Shown: piece after piece, positions 44,925-54,178 of the stretch
How the letters are laid out: each line of letters begins with the position of its first letter
Position numbering within the stretch: position 1 is the stretch's first letter
NCBI GenBank assembly: GCA_903900845.1
Contig: CAIUOU010000107.1
Location: 1-56,463, forward strand
Source: an uncultured Opitutia bacterium
GTDB lineage: Bacteria > Verrucomicrobiota > Verrucomicrobiia > Opitutales > Opitutaceae
Direction: 5' to 3'
DNA: 56,463 nt
Program-made: the position numbers and the translations under genes
The notes under the pieces: generated by a model
The model's input: the letters and a program-made list of their open reading frames with translations, nothing else
Told to the model about the DNA's origin: nothing
The model's database searches: none

Positions 44925-45665
44925 TCAGCGGGACTTTAACAGCCCGTGACCCTCCATGTCGTAGATTCCGGTGAGGTAACCGCCCTCCCAGCGCGCCTTC
45001 ACCTGCAGTTTTCCCGCGAGAAAGACCGGCACGTCCTGCACCGGAGGGAGCCCTTCCGCGCGCATCCGCACGTGGATCCATTCGTTCATCTCCGGCATGA
45101 TCCCGTAGCAACAGAGCGATGAGTTGCTCAGGAGGAAGAACTCGGTGGCGAAGCCGTTCTCGAGTTTCAGCGGCAGCATGAAGCCGGATAAGACGACCTT
45201 GCGGCCGTCGAGTCGGCGGATCAGCTCCGGCACCTGCGCCACGGCGTCCGGCGGCGCTTCCCCGGCCGGCACCGGCTGGGGTGGTGGACGGTATTTGAAG
45301 CCCGCCAACTGGCTGAAGTGCACCTTGGCGTAACCCGAGACCATTTCCGGGGGCTGCTCCAAGGAGGAGAGCGGCGGTCCCTCGGGCAGAGCCGGAGCTG
45401 GCGGCTTGCCGGTCCGATCGCCCAACCCCGCCGCCCCCGGCGGCGCGGAGTAAGCCACGGCGGAGTCTCCGCCTCTTTGCAGCCCCGCGAGGGCGTTTGG
45501 ATTAAAATCCCCCGCCATTTCCCGCTCTTCGTGCCGGAGGGGATTATACCCCCGGGGACAACAAAGGGAGTGGTCAACCTTGGGTCCCGCGAAAGGCGCT
45601 CCCCATGACACCGCCGCTCCGGCCGCCCACAGGAGCGGAAGCAGAGTTGACGGTGTTGCCCGCAT
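44925..45665 (-). CDS. DUF3299 family exported protein
   Basis: The protein has 246 residues. A signal peptide covers about 1-22. A Cys pair (LCCPRGYNP, about 35-43) follows, then a Pro-rich linker (80-105). The C-terminal domain (about 135-246) has KVVLSGFMLPLKLENG, EFFLLSNSSLCCYGIMPEMNEWIHVRM and VFLAGKLQVKARW, which fits the DUF3299 pattern of a beta domain with a conserved Cys. The function of DUF3299 is unsettled; it often sits near membrane-transport genes. It follows the His-rich lipoprotein by 14 bp on the same strand, so they are probably one unit. Confidence 0.8.
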   Translation of the reverse strand: MRATPSTLLPLLWAAGAAVSWGAPFAGPKVDHSLCCPRGYNPLRHEEREMAGDFNPNALAGLQRGGDSAVAYSAPPGAAGLGDRTGKPPAPALPEGPPLSSLEQPPEMVSGYAKVHFSQLAGFKYRPPPQPVPAGEAPPDAVAQVPELIRRLDGRKVVLSGFMLPLKLENGFATEFFLLSNSSLCCYGIMPEMNEWIHVRMRAEGLPPVQDVPVFLAGKLQVKARWEGGYLTGIYDMEGHGLLKSR

Positions 45666-45679
45666 GGACCGGAGGCGGA

Positions 45680-46153
45680 TTATTTCGCGGCAACGCCGAC
45701 TTTACCCGAAAGTCGCTCGAAACGACGGCCCTTGATCTCAATTGATGGCACGCTCAGTTCGACCGACGCGGCACCCTTCAGCCAGTCGGCCTGGGCCTCA
45801 AACTGGGAGGTGTCACCCACGGTCTCGCCGGTCGCCGCGTTGGCGACGGCCTTGAGCGCGAGGGATTTCTTTTCGCCGCCGACCGTCACCGAAGCCTCGA
45901 TGGCGGCGGCCTTGATGCGCACGAAGTTTTCCGCGTGTCCATCCAGCACCCAGACGGTGATTTTGCCGGACGCCGGGTCCCGCAGCAGCTCAAGGTTGTA
46001 GGCGTGGTCGCCCAACTCGATCAACATGCCGCCGTGCGGAGCGGTGTGCACATGGCCGCCGCTGTGCGCGGCGGGAGCGGGCTCCTTGCGGCCGCAGGCA
46101 ACCAGCAGCAGGGAAACGAGCGCGAGGGAAAGGGTGCGCAGGGTTGGATTCAT
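45680..46153 (-). CDS. His-rich lipoprotein, possibly metal-related
   Basis: The protein has 157 residues. A lipoprotein signal peptide ends in the lipobox LLVAC with Cys20, so the mature protein is lipid-anchored. The first mature residues contain a histidine cluster (HSGGHVHTAPHGG, about 30-42), a pattern common in periplasmic proteins next to heavy-metal efflux genes. The rest is beta-rich (NLELLRDPASGKITVWVLDG). Metal binding is inference. It lies between the M14 peptidase gene and the DUF3299 gene, on the same strand. Confidence 0.75.
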   Translation of the reverse strand: MNPTLRTLSLALVSLLLVACGRKEPAPAAHSGGHVHTAPHGGMLIELGDHAYNLELLRDPASGKITVWVLDGHAENFVRIKAAAIEASVTVGGEKKSLALKAVANAATGETVGDTSQFEAQADWLKGAASVELSVPSIEIKGRRFERLSGKVGVAAK

Positions 46154-46214
46154 CCCGCCATCCTAGCCTTTTCGTCGGGCATTTCCAGCCTGGCGGCGCG
46201 GTTTCTCGAGGGCC

Positions 46215-48977
46215 TCAGGGCACCGAGCGATAAAGGGTGTTGAAGAGCAGCTTAAGCGTCCCGTGCGTCTGCGCCCGGAAAGTGATTTCCGGCGCGAAGA
46301 CGTAGATCCTACCCTCCCCGACCGGCGCCTCGAACGCCGTGACGCCGTCCTTGAGATGATGCTGACCCCACGCCCAGCCGCTCCGCAGGGGCGCCACGCT
46401 GGAAAACCAGCCCAAAGGCCGCACTCCAGCCTTCACCGCCTCAGGCGCGAGACGGAACACATGACTGGAATCAAAATAAATGTCGGCCTCGCGTTCCATC
46501 CCCGCCGTCGCGGGAGCGGACGGGTCGAGGCTCAAGCGCAGGATGCTGCCCGGCACGAAATACTTTTCGCGGGACAGGGGCTGATCGCGGCGCGGCCCGC
46601 TTGTCTCCACCAGCGCGTTGCGCACCGGCAGATCGAGGTGATAAGCGAGGTTCGCGCTCGTGCCCACGGTGACGATGACGCCACCGGCCTCGAGGAAGGC
46701 GCGCAGCGCCGGCACCGTTTTCGCCGTGGTGAAGCGACCCGACCGCCCGCGGTATTCCAGAGGCATCTCCGACTGCGCCGGTTCGCGCACCGCGGAATAT
46801 CCTCCCGAGACTCCCTCACCGCCCGAGGCGCGCGGGACGGCACCGGAAGGGAACACGATCACGTCGTACTTCGCGCGGAGGCTGCCCGCGTCCAGTTGAG
46901 GGGGGAAGACGACGTCGAACTCGAATCCGAACTGCTCGAACAAGAGACGCGTCCAGCCGCTGGGCATGGAGCCGCCGTAACGATCCCAAAGCGCGATCCG
47001 CGCGCGTTCGAGCCGCTTCAGGCCCGCGGGCGCCGCCGCGAGGGGAACCGGCGTCACGCCCAGCTCCGCCGCCAACGGCTCGAGCGCCGCGCGCGCGGTG
47101 GCCGGCACATGGAAATCGCCGCCCTCTGACGCGAAGGACACCTCCGCGCCGGCGCGCAGCAGCCGATTGACCAGCGTGAAGCTGTCGTTGGTCGCGCGGC
47201 TGATCCGCCATCCCGCGGCCGAAGGCATGAGACGGCCGGGCGGCGGCGACTGCAACTCGCCCCAGGGCACGCGCGCGAATGGACCATCGAAGCCCTCGAG
47301 CACGCGGTCGAACTTCACTCCCATCTCGAAGGCGAGCGTCCAGCCGGCCGAGTCGTAGGGTGCGATCGGCGGCCCGCCCTCGTACGCGAAATCGTTGGGG
47401 TGGTCCTGCGGCTCGAACATGTCGATCACGTGCGGGCGGAAGGCCTGCCCGGTCTTCACGACGTAGGAACCGGCCGGATATCGCCGGCCCGCCACGGTGA
47501 AATCCGCCGTGGCGCGGTGCACCAGGATGCCCGTCTTCAGCAATGCGTTGATGAATTTCACCGCCGTCGGGAAGTCGCGCTGGTCGGCGGGCAGAATATA
47601 CCCCCGGGCATCGCGCAATTCCGGCTTGCGCAGCACATCGTCGAAATACCGCGTCGGAATCCGGCGCCGGCCCGCCGCGGAGGCGCCGGAATCGTCGTCC
47701 TCCGTGGCACCGGATTTCGCCGGCGGGTTATCACGCGCATGCGCCTCCTGGATCGCGGCGATCCGGCGCGGATAATGCGTCCAGTGGTCGCGTCCGCCGC
47801 GCTCGATCGAGTTGCGACCCATGCGCCAGATGCCGAACAGCAGCGCGTCGCGGTTGCGGGCCGCGAAATCCAGCACGGCGTAATTCAGCGACAGCGAGTA
47901 GGCGATGGAGTCGGCGTAGCGCCACGGCCGCGGCGTGACCGGAAACGGCGTCGCGCCGTTCGGCAGCAGCCGCGCCGGCACCAAGGGCACCTCCGACGGG
48001 GTCGGGCTGCCGATGATCTCGCTCAGGATGCCCACCATGTTGTGGAAGTAGGTCGTCGTGCGCAGGCCGCCGTTGAACCAGGTGGAGAAGACCGAGCCGT
48101 TGCGCTGGGTGTAGCCGGGCTTACCCTCGAGGTTGAGGCGGCTGCTCATAGCGGCGCCCACCGCGTCGAGCGTCGTTATCACCAGCGGATCGTAGACGTG
48201 GTTGAAGGGATCCCGGTAGGGAGGTCCCGCCACCACCGAACCCGCCGGTCCCGACTGGTGATGGTTGTACATGATCTGCGGGATCCAATCGAGGTACAGC
48301 TGCCGGTTCATGTTCCGGGACTCCCGCAGCGCGCTCATGAAGAAGTCGCGGTTGTTATCGTGACCGGCGTACTTCTGGTAAAGCCGCGGCAGCTGGTCCA
48401 TGACCCGCTTCGGAGGCTCGGGCCGCCGCATGTACCACGAGCTCATCAGCTCCTGCCCGTCGGGGTTGGCATGTACCAGCAGCACCACCGTCTGGTCGAG
48501 GATACGCTGGGTTTCCGCATCCTCCCGGCTGGCGAGCTGCCAGACCGTCTCGATCAGCTGGTGCGTGCCCACGGTCTCGGTGGAATGCAGCCCCCCGTCG
48601 ATCCAGACCACCGCACGGCCCTCGGCCGCCAGCGCGCGGGCGCCTGACTCGTCGGGGTCCTCCGCGCGCGCCAGCTGGCGGGAGATCTCCCGGAGCCGCT
48701 CGAGCCGGGCCAGATTGGCGGGCGAGGAGGCCACCACCATCCACTGCGTGCGGCCCTCCTCGGTGCGGCCGATGTCGACCAACCGGAGCCGCGGCGACTG
48801 CGAGGCCAGCCGCTGGAAATAGGCCTCCGTCTGCGTGTACGTCGCGAGGTGGTAGTCATCGCCGATGGCGAAACCGAAGTGCTCCTTCGGCGAGGTGAGC
48901 GGGGCGGCGCGGAGCGGGCACGCGCCGGCCAGCAGCAGCCCGAGACCGAGGACCATGAGGGGCGAAAGACGACGCAT
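46215..48977 (-). CDS. M14-family zinc carboxypeptidase, secreted
   Basis: The start at 48977 (MRRLSPLMVLGLG) opens a signal peptide (about 1-25), giving 920 residues; the open frame runs 312 codons further upstream but as a shadow of the WD40 gene. The catalytic domain has HSTE at 131-134 (zinc His and Glu), NPDGQE at 171-176, HDNNRDFF at 206-213 and NHHQSGP at 238-244 with the third zinc His. After about 650 residues the chain has a domain with YDVIVFPSGAVPRASGG and GGVIVTVG, like a class I amidotransferase-type fold often attached to such peptidases. It probably trims peptides outside the cytoplasm. Confidence 0.87.
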   Translation of the reverse strand: MRRLSPLMVLGLGLLLAGACPLRAAPLTSPKEHFGFAIGDDYHLATYTQTEAYFQRLASQSPRLRLVDIGRTEEGRTQWMVVASSPANLARLERLREISRQLARAEDPDESGARALAAEGRAVVWIDGGLHSTETVGTHQLIETVWQLASREDAETQRILDQTVVLLVHANPDGQELMSSWYMRRPEPPKRVMDQLPRLYQKYAGHDNNRDFFMSALRESRNMNRQLYLDWIPQIMYNHHQSGPAGSVVAGPPYRDPFNHVYDPLVITTLDAVGAAMSSRLNLEGKPGYTQRNGSVFSTWFNGGLRTTTYFHNMVGILSEIIGSPTPSEVPLVPARLLPNGATPFPVTPRPWRYADSIAYSLSLNYAVLDFAARNRDALLFGIWRMGRNSIERGGRDHWTHYPRRIAAIQEAHARDNPPAKSGATEDDDSGASAAGRRRIPTRYFDDVLRKPELRDARGYILPADQRDFPTAVKFINALLKTGILVHRATADFTVAGRRYPAGSYVVKTGQAFRPHVIDMFEPQDHPNDFAYEGGPPIAPYDSAGWTLAFEMGVKFDRVLEGFDGPFARVPWGELQSPPPGRLMPSAAGWRISRATNDSFTLVNRLLRAGAEVSFASEGGDFHVPATARAALEPLAAELGVTPVPLAAAPAGLKRLERARIALWDRYGGSMPSGWTRLLFEQFGFEFDVVFPPQLDAGSLRAKYDVIVFPSGAVPRASGGEGVSGGYSAVREPAQSEMPLEYRGRSGRFTTAKTVPALRAFLEAGGVIVTVGTSANLAYHLDLPVRNALVETSGPRRDQPLSREKYFVPGSILRLSLDPSAPATAGMEREADIYFDSSHVFRLAPEAVKAGVRPLGWFSSVAPLRSGWAWGQHHLKDGVTAFEAPVGEGRIYVFAPEITFRAQTHGTLKLLFNTLYRSVP

Positions 48978-49082
48978 AGGGTGGCGTCGAGCGTGGTCCG
49001 CGCCAACGGCGAGGCGAGCCCGGAACCGGCAGGGCCGACTCACGCCTTGCGCGCGCCGCGCGTCGCCGCACCGTCGGAACCG

Positions 49083-50099
49083 ATGGACCTGACGAAGCAT
49101 TGGGCCGCGACCCTCGACGACTACGCCATCGACCTCGCTTGGTCGTCCGACGGCGCGCTGCTGGCCGCCGCCAGCGCCGCCGGCCCCGTCGCGCTGCTTG
49201 CGGCGGCCGACGGCGCCCGCGCGCACCTGCTGCCTGGCCACCCCGACGGCGCGAACTGTGTCGCGTGGCAACCCGGGGTCGCCCGCGCCCTTGCCTCCGG
49301 CGGGCAGGACGGGGCGGTGCGTTTCTGGGACGCCGCCGCCGGCCAGCACACGGCGACCGCGGCCCTGGGCGACGCCTGGGTCGAGCACATCGCCTGGGCC
49401 ACCGGCTCGGGGGGCGCGCCCCTGCTGCTCGCGGCCTCCGGCCGCGAGCTCCACGCGGTGCGACCCGACGGCTCCCCCGTGCACGCCTTCAAGCCGGCAC
49501 CGCGCACGCTCTGCGCCCTCGGCGCCCATCCCCTCGGCGGCGCCGTCGCCGCCGCGCATTTCGGCGGCGTGACGCTCTGGGACACCGATGATTTCCTCGT
49601 CCAGAAGGAGTTCCCCTACGCCAACGGCATCCATGCGCTCGTGTGGTCGCCCGACGGACGCTGGCTCGTCTCGGGCAACCAGGATCCGAGCGTGCATCTC
49701 TGGCTGCCGGAGGAGGACCAGGAACTCCACATGAGCGGCTACGAGGGCAAGGTGAAGTTCCTCTCCTTCGACCACACCTCGCGCTGGCTCGCCACCAGTG
49801 GCGGCCGCGACGCCTGCGTGTGGGATTGCTCCGGCGCGGGCCCCGAAGGACGCGAGCCCGCGATGCTGCCGCACGAGGCGCCCGTCTGCGCCGTGCGGTT
49901 CCAAAACGCGCACGGACTACTGGCCACCGGAGCGGCCGACGGCACGGTGCAGCTCTGGAGCCCGGAGCGCCGGCAACCACTGCGCGCCACCGTGCGCATG
50001 CCCAGCCCGGCCACACGGCTCGCCTGGTCGCCCGACGACCGTCTGCTCGCCATCGGCACGGAGCGCGGCGCCGTCTACGTATTGCGTTGCTCGGCGTGA
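49083..50099 (+). CDS. WD40 repeat protein
   Basis: The protein has 338 residues and is almost wholly WD40-like beta-propeller repeats, about seven blades. Clear blades are AIDLAWSSDGALLAAAS, CVAWQPGVARALASGGQDGAVRFWD, ALVWSPDGRWLVSGNQDPSVHLW, FLSFDHTSRWLATSGGRDACVWD and AVRFQNAHGLLATGAADGTVQLW. The start at 49083 (MDLTKHW) is the first ATG adjoining the propeller. No enzyme domain is present, so it probably acts as a binding scaffold. It is divergent from the carboxypeptidase with 105 bp between. Confidence 0.9.
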   Translation: MDLTKHWAATLDDYAIDLAWSSDGALLAAASAAGPVALLAAADGARAHLLPGHPDGANCVAWQPGVARALASGGQDGAVRFWDAAAGQHTATAALGDAWVEHIAWATGSGGAPLLLAASGRELHAVRPDGSPVHAFKPAPRTLCALGAHPLGGAVAAAHFGGVTLWDTDDFLVQKEFPYANGIHALVWSPDGRWLVSGNQDPSVHLWLPEEDQELHMSGYEGKVKFLSFDHTSRWLATSGGRDACVWDCSGAGPEGREPAMLPHEAPVCAVRFQNAHGLLATGAADGTVQLWSPERRQPLRATVRMPSPATRLAWSPDDRLLAIGTERGAVYVLRCSA

Positions 50100-50238
50100 G
50101 CCGGTCTGGGCGAAAGACAGGCGGAAGAGACGGGCGGAGCGCCCGGGGCGCCCCGCCAGCGGAAATCGATCCGGCACCAGCCCGCGAACGCACCTTTGCG
50201 TTGCGCGGCGGCGAGGCAGGTGCGAAGCATCCTTAGTC

Positions 50239-50913
50239 ATGGCCGACGTCCCGCCGACCACTTCCCGCCTCGTCACCTTCCGCAACGCCTTCCTTTCGGG
50301 CGCGCTGCTGCTCGCGCCGCTGATCGTGACCGTCTGGGCGTTCCGCACGATCATCGACGTGGTCGGCGGCACCGTCCGGCCGTTCTACGAGGCCGTCCTG
50401 CCCGCTTCGGTCCGCGGCAACCCCCTCCTTTGGGACATCCTCGCGACGCTCGCCGTCCTCCTCGCCGTCACCGGCCTCGGGTTTCTGTCCAACTACGTCC
50501 TCGGGAAATATTTCGTGAGCGTCGGGGAGCGCGCCATCCTCCGAATCCCCGCGGTGGGCGCCGTTTACCAATCGGTGAAGCAGATCGTCGCGACGTTCGG
50601 CACCCAGAACCGCAACCTCTTCAGCAAAGTGGTGCTCATCGAGTACCCGCGGAAGGGCGTCTGGACCCTCGGCTTCCTCACCAGCAAGCAGCCGGGCGAG
50701 GCGCAGACGCGGATCGGGCCCGAGACGTGGACCGTGTTCGTACCGACGACCCCGAATCCCACCAGCGGTTTCCTGCTGATGCTGCCCCGCTCCGAGGTCA
50801 CCGAGCTGGAGATGAGCGTCGGGGACGGCATGAAGATGATCATCTCCGGCGGCGCCGTCGTCCCGCCGTGGCCCGCCGCCCCTGCGCCGGCGGCGCCCCC
50901 GGCCCGGTTCTGA
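50239..50913 (+). CDS. DUF502 family membrane protein
   Basis: The protein has 224 residues. Two membrane helices lie at about 15-37 and 62-82 (LLWDILATLAVLLAVTGLGFL). The following part shows DUF502 features: VSVGERAILRIPAVGAVYQSVKQIV, VVLIEYPRKGVWTLGFLT, and FVPTTPNPTSGFLLMLPRSEV. The family is widespread in bacteria and plants with no firm function. The C-terminal tail is Pro/Ala-rich. It follows the WD40 gene by 139 bp and comes just before recO. Confidence 0.9.
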   Translation: MADVPPTTSRLVTFRNAFLSGALLLAPLIVTVWAFRTIIDVVGGTVRPFYEAVLPASVRGNPLLWDILATLAVLLAVTGLGFLSNYVLGKYFVSVGERAILRIPAVGAVYQSVKQIVATFGTQNRNLFSKVVLIEYPRKGVWTLGFLTSKQPGEAQTRIGPETWTVFVPTTPNPTSGFLLMLPRSEVTELEMSVGDGMKMIISGGAVVPPWPAAPAPAAPPARF

Positions 50914-50935
50914 CACCGCCGCGCCCCGTCGCGCC

Positions 50936-51553
50936 ATTCCCTCACTTCCGCTCAACACCGACGCCTTCATCCTGGGTAAGCGCCCCGCGACCGACGCGTT
51001 CCAGGGTTTCACCGCTTTCTCCGGCGAGCACGGCGCGCTGCTGGTGCTGCAGCGCCTGCCGCGGAAATCGGCGCCGACGGCCGTCGCGCTCGACCTCTTC
51101 GACGAGGCCGCCCTCGTGCTCGAATCCTCCAACCAGGGCCGCACCTGGTTCGTGAAGGAGGCGCGGCTCCTCTTCCGCCACGCCGCGATCGGCGCGTCGT
51201 ACGAGACCCTCCTGCGTGCCTCGGCGCTGGCTGAACTCGTCGCGCGCAACCCCGTGCTGGAGGACAGCCGCCGCGGGGTCGCGGAACTGCTGCGCTCCGC
51301 GTTCGCCGCCTTCGCCGCCGGCGGCCGGGCGGACATCATCCACTTCAAGGCGCTGTACCGCTTCGCGCGCGACGAGGGCTACCCGCTGCGCGAGCACTGG
51401 TTTCCCACGCTGCCTTCGGCCGACCGGGCGGTCGTCGCGACTCTCCTCAACCGCCCGCTCGCGGAACAAACGGCGACGGGCGAAGAGGTCGCGCGGCTCG
51501 AGGGCCGGCTGGCCGAGTACCTCCGCGGCCACACCGAGATCTTGGTGGACTGA
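50936..51553 (+). CDS. recO: DNA repair protein RecO, with probable ATT start
   Basis: RecO loads RecA with RecR in gap repair. The first ATG, GTG or TTG in this frame is GTG at 51044, which would cut off the start of the OB fold. The frame is open from 50840, and the stretch from 50936 (ATT) reads as a RecO N-terminus: TDAFILGKRP, then FTAFSGEHGALLVLQR. The whole is then 205 residues. Helical C-terminal sequence (HFKALYRFARDEGYP) follows. No Shine-Dalgarno is seen. ATT is a rare start codon (known from infC), so the start is not certain; a base error changing an ATG is the alternative. Confidence 0.7.
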   Translation: MPSLPLNTDAFILGKRPATDAFQGFTAFSGEHGALLVLQRLPRKSAPTAVALDLFDEAALVLESSNQGRTWFVKEARLLFRHAAIGASYETLLRASALAELVARNPVLEDSRRGVAELLRSAFAAFAAGGRADIIHFKALYRFARDEGYPLREHWFPTLPSADRAVVATLLNRPLAEQTATGEEVARLEGRLAEYLRGHTEILVD

Positions 51554-51564
51554 GCGGGCGCACG

Positions 51565-54123
51565 ATGACCATCGACCTTGAAACGCGGTCGGCGAGCCTG
51601 GGCGTCGGAGACTTCGCCGGCTTCTCCACCGGACCGCGCGGCGACAAGGACGGCGCCGCCGGCGGGCTCTGGCGCGCTCAACTCGGCACCCGCTGGCATC
51701 AGGAGTTGCGCCGCCAGGCCGAGGGCGAGTACGGCGCCGCCGCGCGCTTCGAGATCGCGGTGAACGGCGCGATCGCGCACCGCGGCTGGCGCGTCAACCT
51801 CACCGGCCGCATTGATCAGCTGGTCGCGGGCACCGGCGGCCCGCGCCTGCGCGAGGTGAAATCGGTCACCCGCGAATTGCCGGCCGACGAAACCGTGCTG
51901 CGGGCGGAGTTCCCCGGCTACTTCATCCAGCTCGCCGCCTACGCCGCGCTCGGCCGTCTCGGGCTCGCGCGGATGGGCGGGGCCGAGGGCGAGGCGTTCC
52001 CCGCCCCGGCGACGGCGGAGCTGGTCTTCGTGGAGGTCGGCTCCGGACTGGTGCAGGTGGTGCCGCTGGGGCCCGGCGACGACCGCCTGTTCGAGCTGCA
52101 ACTGGAGCGACTCGTCGAGTTCCTCGAGCACCGGCGCCGCGCGCGCGAACGCCTGCGCGGGCTGCGCTTCCGCCCCGCGTTCACCGCGCCCCGGCCAGGT
52201 CAGGAGACGACGCGCGCCGAGCTCACGGCGCTCTTCGCCACGCGCCCGCTCGTGTTCCTCGAGGCGCCGACCGGATTCGGCAAGACCGGCGTGCTCCTCG
52301 AGTTCGCCCTCGACCAACTGCGCTCCGGACATTTCGACCGCGCCCTCTACCTCACCGGCAAGTCCACCGGGCAATTGCAGGTGCTGCAAACGCTGGCCGG
52401 CATGACCACGACCGACGCGCCGGGCGAGACGCCCGTCGCCGCCTGGCAGGTGCGCAACAAGGCCGAGCACTGCGTCAACACGACCTTCCACTGCGTGCGC
52501 GAGACCTGCGGCTACCTCGACGGCGCCGCCGCGCGGTGGCCCGCAAGCGGCCTCGCGCGCTTCTGGCTCGACGAACGCCACGCACGCGACCTCGAGGCGC
52601 TGCGGGCGGCCGGCCGCGACGCGCGCATCTGCCCCTACGAGATCACCCGCGCCGCGCTCGCGTTCAACGACCTCTGGATCGGCGACTACAATTACGTCTT
52701 CGCCCCGCGGAATCGCGGGCTCTTCGGCGACCAGCCGGGCTTCGATCCCGCCCGCACGCTGCTGATCATCGACGAGGCCCACAACCTGCCGGCCCGCGTG
52801 GCCGACGCCCACTCGCACGCGTTCATGGCGACGGACGCCTTCGCGACGCGCGAGGAACTCCACCGCGTGCGGGCCGCCTCCCCGCTCACGGGCGCCTGGG
52901 ATCATTGGTGCCATTTCCTGCACGGGCTCCGCGCCGGCCGGGGCCTCACCGCCGGCGACGAGGACGACGCCCGCCACTTGCTCGGGGAGATCGCCGCTCG
53001 CCTCGCCACCGGCGGAGTCGACTTCGCCGCCCTCGGACCGACGGCGGCCGACGCGCTCTGGTCGGTGCCGCCACTGCTCGACGAGCTCGGGGGGAAAAAC
53101 GGCGGTGGGCCGCCCCGCCTGTGGTGGAGCCCGCGAGACACCGAGCTCGCCCTCACCTGTCTCGACGCCGCCGAAGCCATCGGCGCCACGCTGCGCGAAT
53201 ACGGCGGCGTCGTGCTCGCGAGCGCGACGCTGAGCCCGGTCCAGGGATTCGCCGCCGCCTGCGGGCTGGACCTGCCGCCGGACCCGGCGGCGGAACCGGC
53301 TCCGCGGTCCGCGGCACCGGAACGCCTGGGCGCCCTCAACAAGCGCGAGACACGTCGGCTTTTCCGCCAGCTCACCAGCGCGGCCGACCTGCTGCGCGTC
53401 GAGGAGTCGCGCGCCGCCGCCTCCCCCGCCCTCCTGCCAGCCCGGGCACCTTGGCGCGACGGAGCCTACGACGTGGCGTTCGATGCGCGAGTCGACACGC
53501 GCTTCCAACAGCGGACACGGCATCACCCGACCACCGCGGCGACCCTCGCGGCCCTGCGCGCCGGGGCCGGCGGCGCCGTCGCGGTTTTTCTGCCCTCGTA
53601 CGCCTACGCCGAGTCGATCCAGCGCGAAACCGCGGCTATGGCTCCGCACCTGCGCGTGGCGCTGCAACCGCGCGCGCGGGATCTCGCCGCCCAGAACGCC
53701 TGGGTGGAGGAATCACTGCGGGATGCCGACGCCCTCCTGCTCGTGCTCGGCTCCAGTTTCACCGAGGGCATCGACTCCCTGGGCGGCCGCGTGACCCATG
53801 CGATGGCCGTCGGCCCCGCGCTTCCCGAGGTCAACGCCGTGCAAGAGGCGCGCTTGGCGGAGGCCGTCTCGTCCGGGCTCACGCGCGAGGAAGCCTTCCG
53901 CCGCGTTTACCAGATCCCCGGGATGACCAAAGTGAACCAAGCGCTCGGCCGTCTGGTTCGCGCGCCCGGCCAGCACGCCCGCGTACTGCTGCACTGCCGG
54001 CGTTTCCTCGAGCCGGATTACCGCGGACTCCTCGCGCCCGAATACCAGGCAGGACCGGCGATCGCCGACGAAAACGAACTCGCGACGTGGTTGCGACCGG
54101 ATCATCTTAACCGGGCTCCCTAG
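51565..54123 (+). CDS. PD-(D/E)XK nuclease fused to XPD/DinG-type DNA helicase
   Basis: The protein has 852 residues. The N-terminal domain has a PD-(D/E)XK pattern: GRIDQLV with Asp84, then LREVKSV with Glu97 and Lys99, plus His45 and Glu54 upstream. The helicase part has Walker A PTGFGKT (about 236-242), four Cys at about 303, 310, 315 and 356 that fit the XPD-type Fe-S cluster, DEAH at 403-406, SATLSP motif III, SSFTEGIDSLGG and the motif VI QALGRLVR at 792-799. All key residues are present. It starts 11 bp after recO. The role in repair is inferred from the neighbour and the domains. Confidence 0.9.
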   Translation: MTIDLETRSASLGVGDFAGFSTGPRGDKDGAAGGLWRAQLGTRWHQELRRQAEGEYGAAARFEIAVNGAIAHRGWRVNLTGRIDQLVAGTGGPRLREVKSVTRELPADETVLRAEFPGYFIQLAAYAALGRLGLARMGGAEGEAFPAPATAELVFVEVGSGLVQVVPLGPGDDRLFELQLERLVEFLEHRRRARERLRGLRFRPAFTAPRPGQETTRAELTALFATRPLVFLEAPTGFGKTGVLLEFALDQLRSGHFDRALYLTGKSTGQLQVLQTLAGMTTTDAPGETPVAAWQVRNKAEHCVNTTFHCVRETCGYLDGAAARWPASGLARFWLDERHARDLEALRAAGRDARICPYEITRAALAFNDLWIGDYNYVFAPRNRGLFGDQPGFDPARTLLIIDEAHNLPARVADAHSHAFMATDAFATREELHRVRAASPLTGAWDHWCHFLHGLRAGRGLTAGDEDDARHLLGEIAARLATGGVDFAALGPTAADALWSVPPLLDELGGKNGGGPPRLWWSPRDTELALTCLDAAEAIGATLREYGGVVLASATLSPVQGFAAACGLDLPPDPAAEPAPRSAAPERLGALNKRETRRLFRQLTSAADLLRVEESRAAASPALLPARAPWRDGAYDVAFDARVDTRFQQRTRHHPTTAATLAALRAGAGGAVAVFLPSYAYAESIQRETAAMAPHLRVALQPRARDLAAQNAWVEESLRDADALLLVLGSSFTEGIDSLGGRVTHAMAVGPALPEVNAVQEARLAEAVSSGLTREEAFRRVYQIPGMTKVNQALGRLVRAPGQHARVLLHCRRFLEPDYRGLLAPEYQAGPAIADENELATWLRPDHLNRAP

Positions 54124-54178
54124 CGCGCACCCGTCAGCCGGAAGTACCGGAGGACGATCGCCCATAACCGACCTGACC

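Noticed and set aside
48978-49913. 312-codon upstream extension of the M14 peptidase frame
   Set aside because: It is antisense to the WD40 gene, has no family-like sequence, and the signal peptide begins at the 48977 start.
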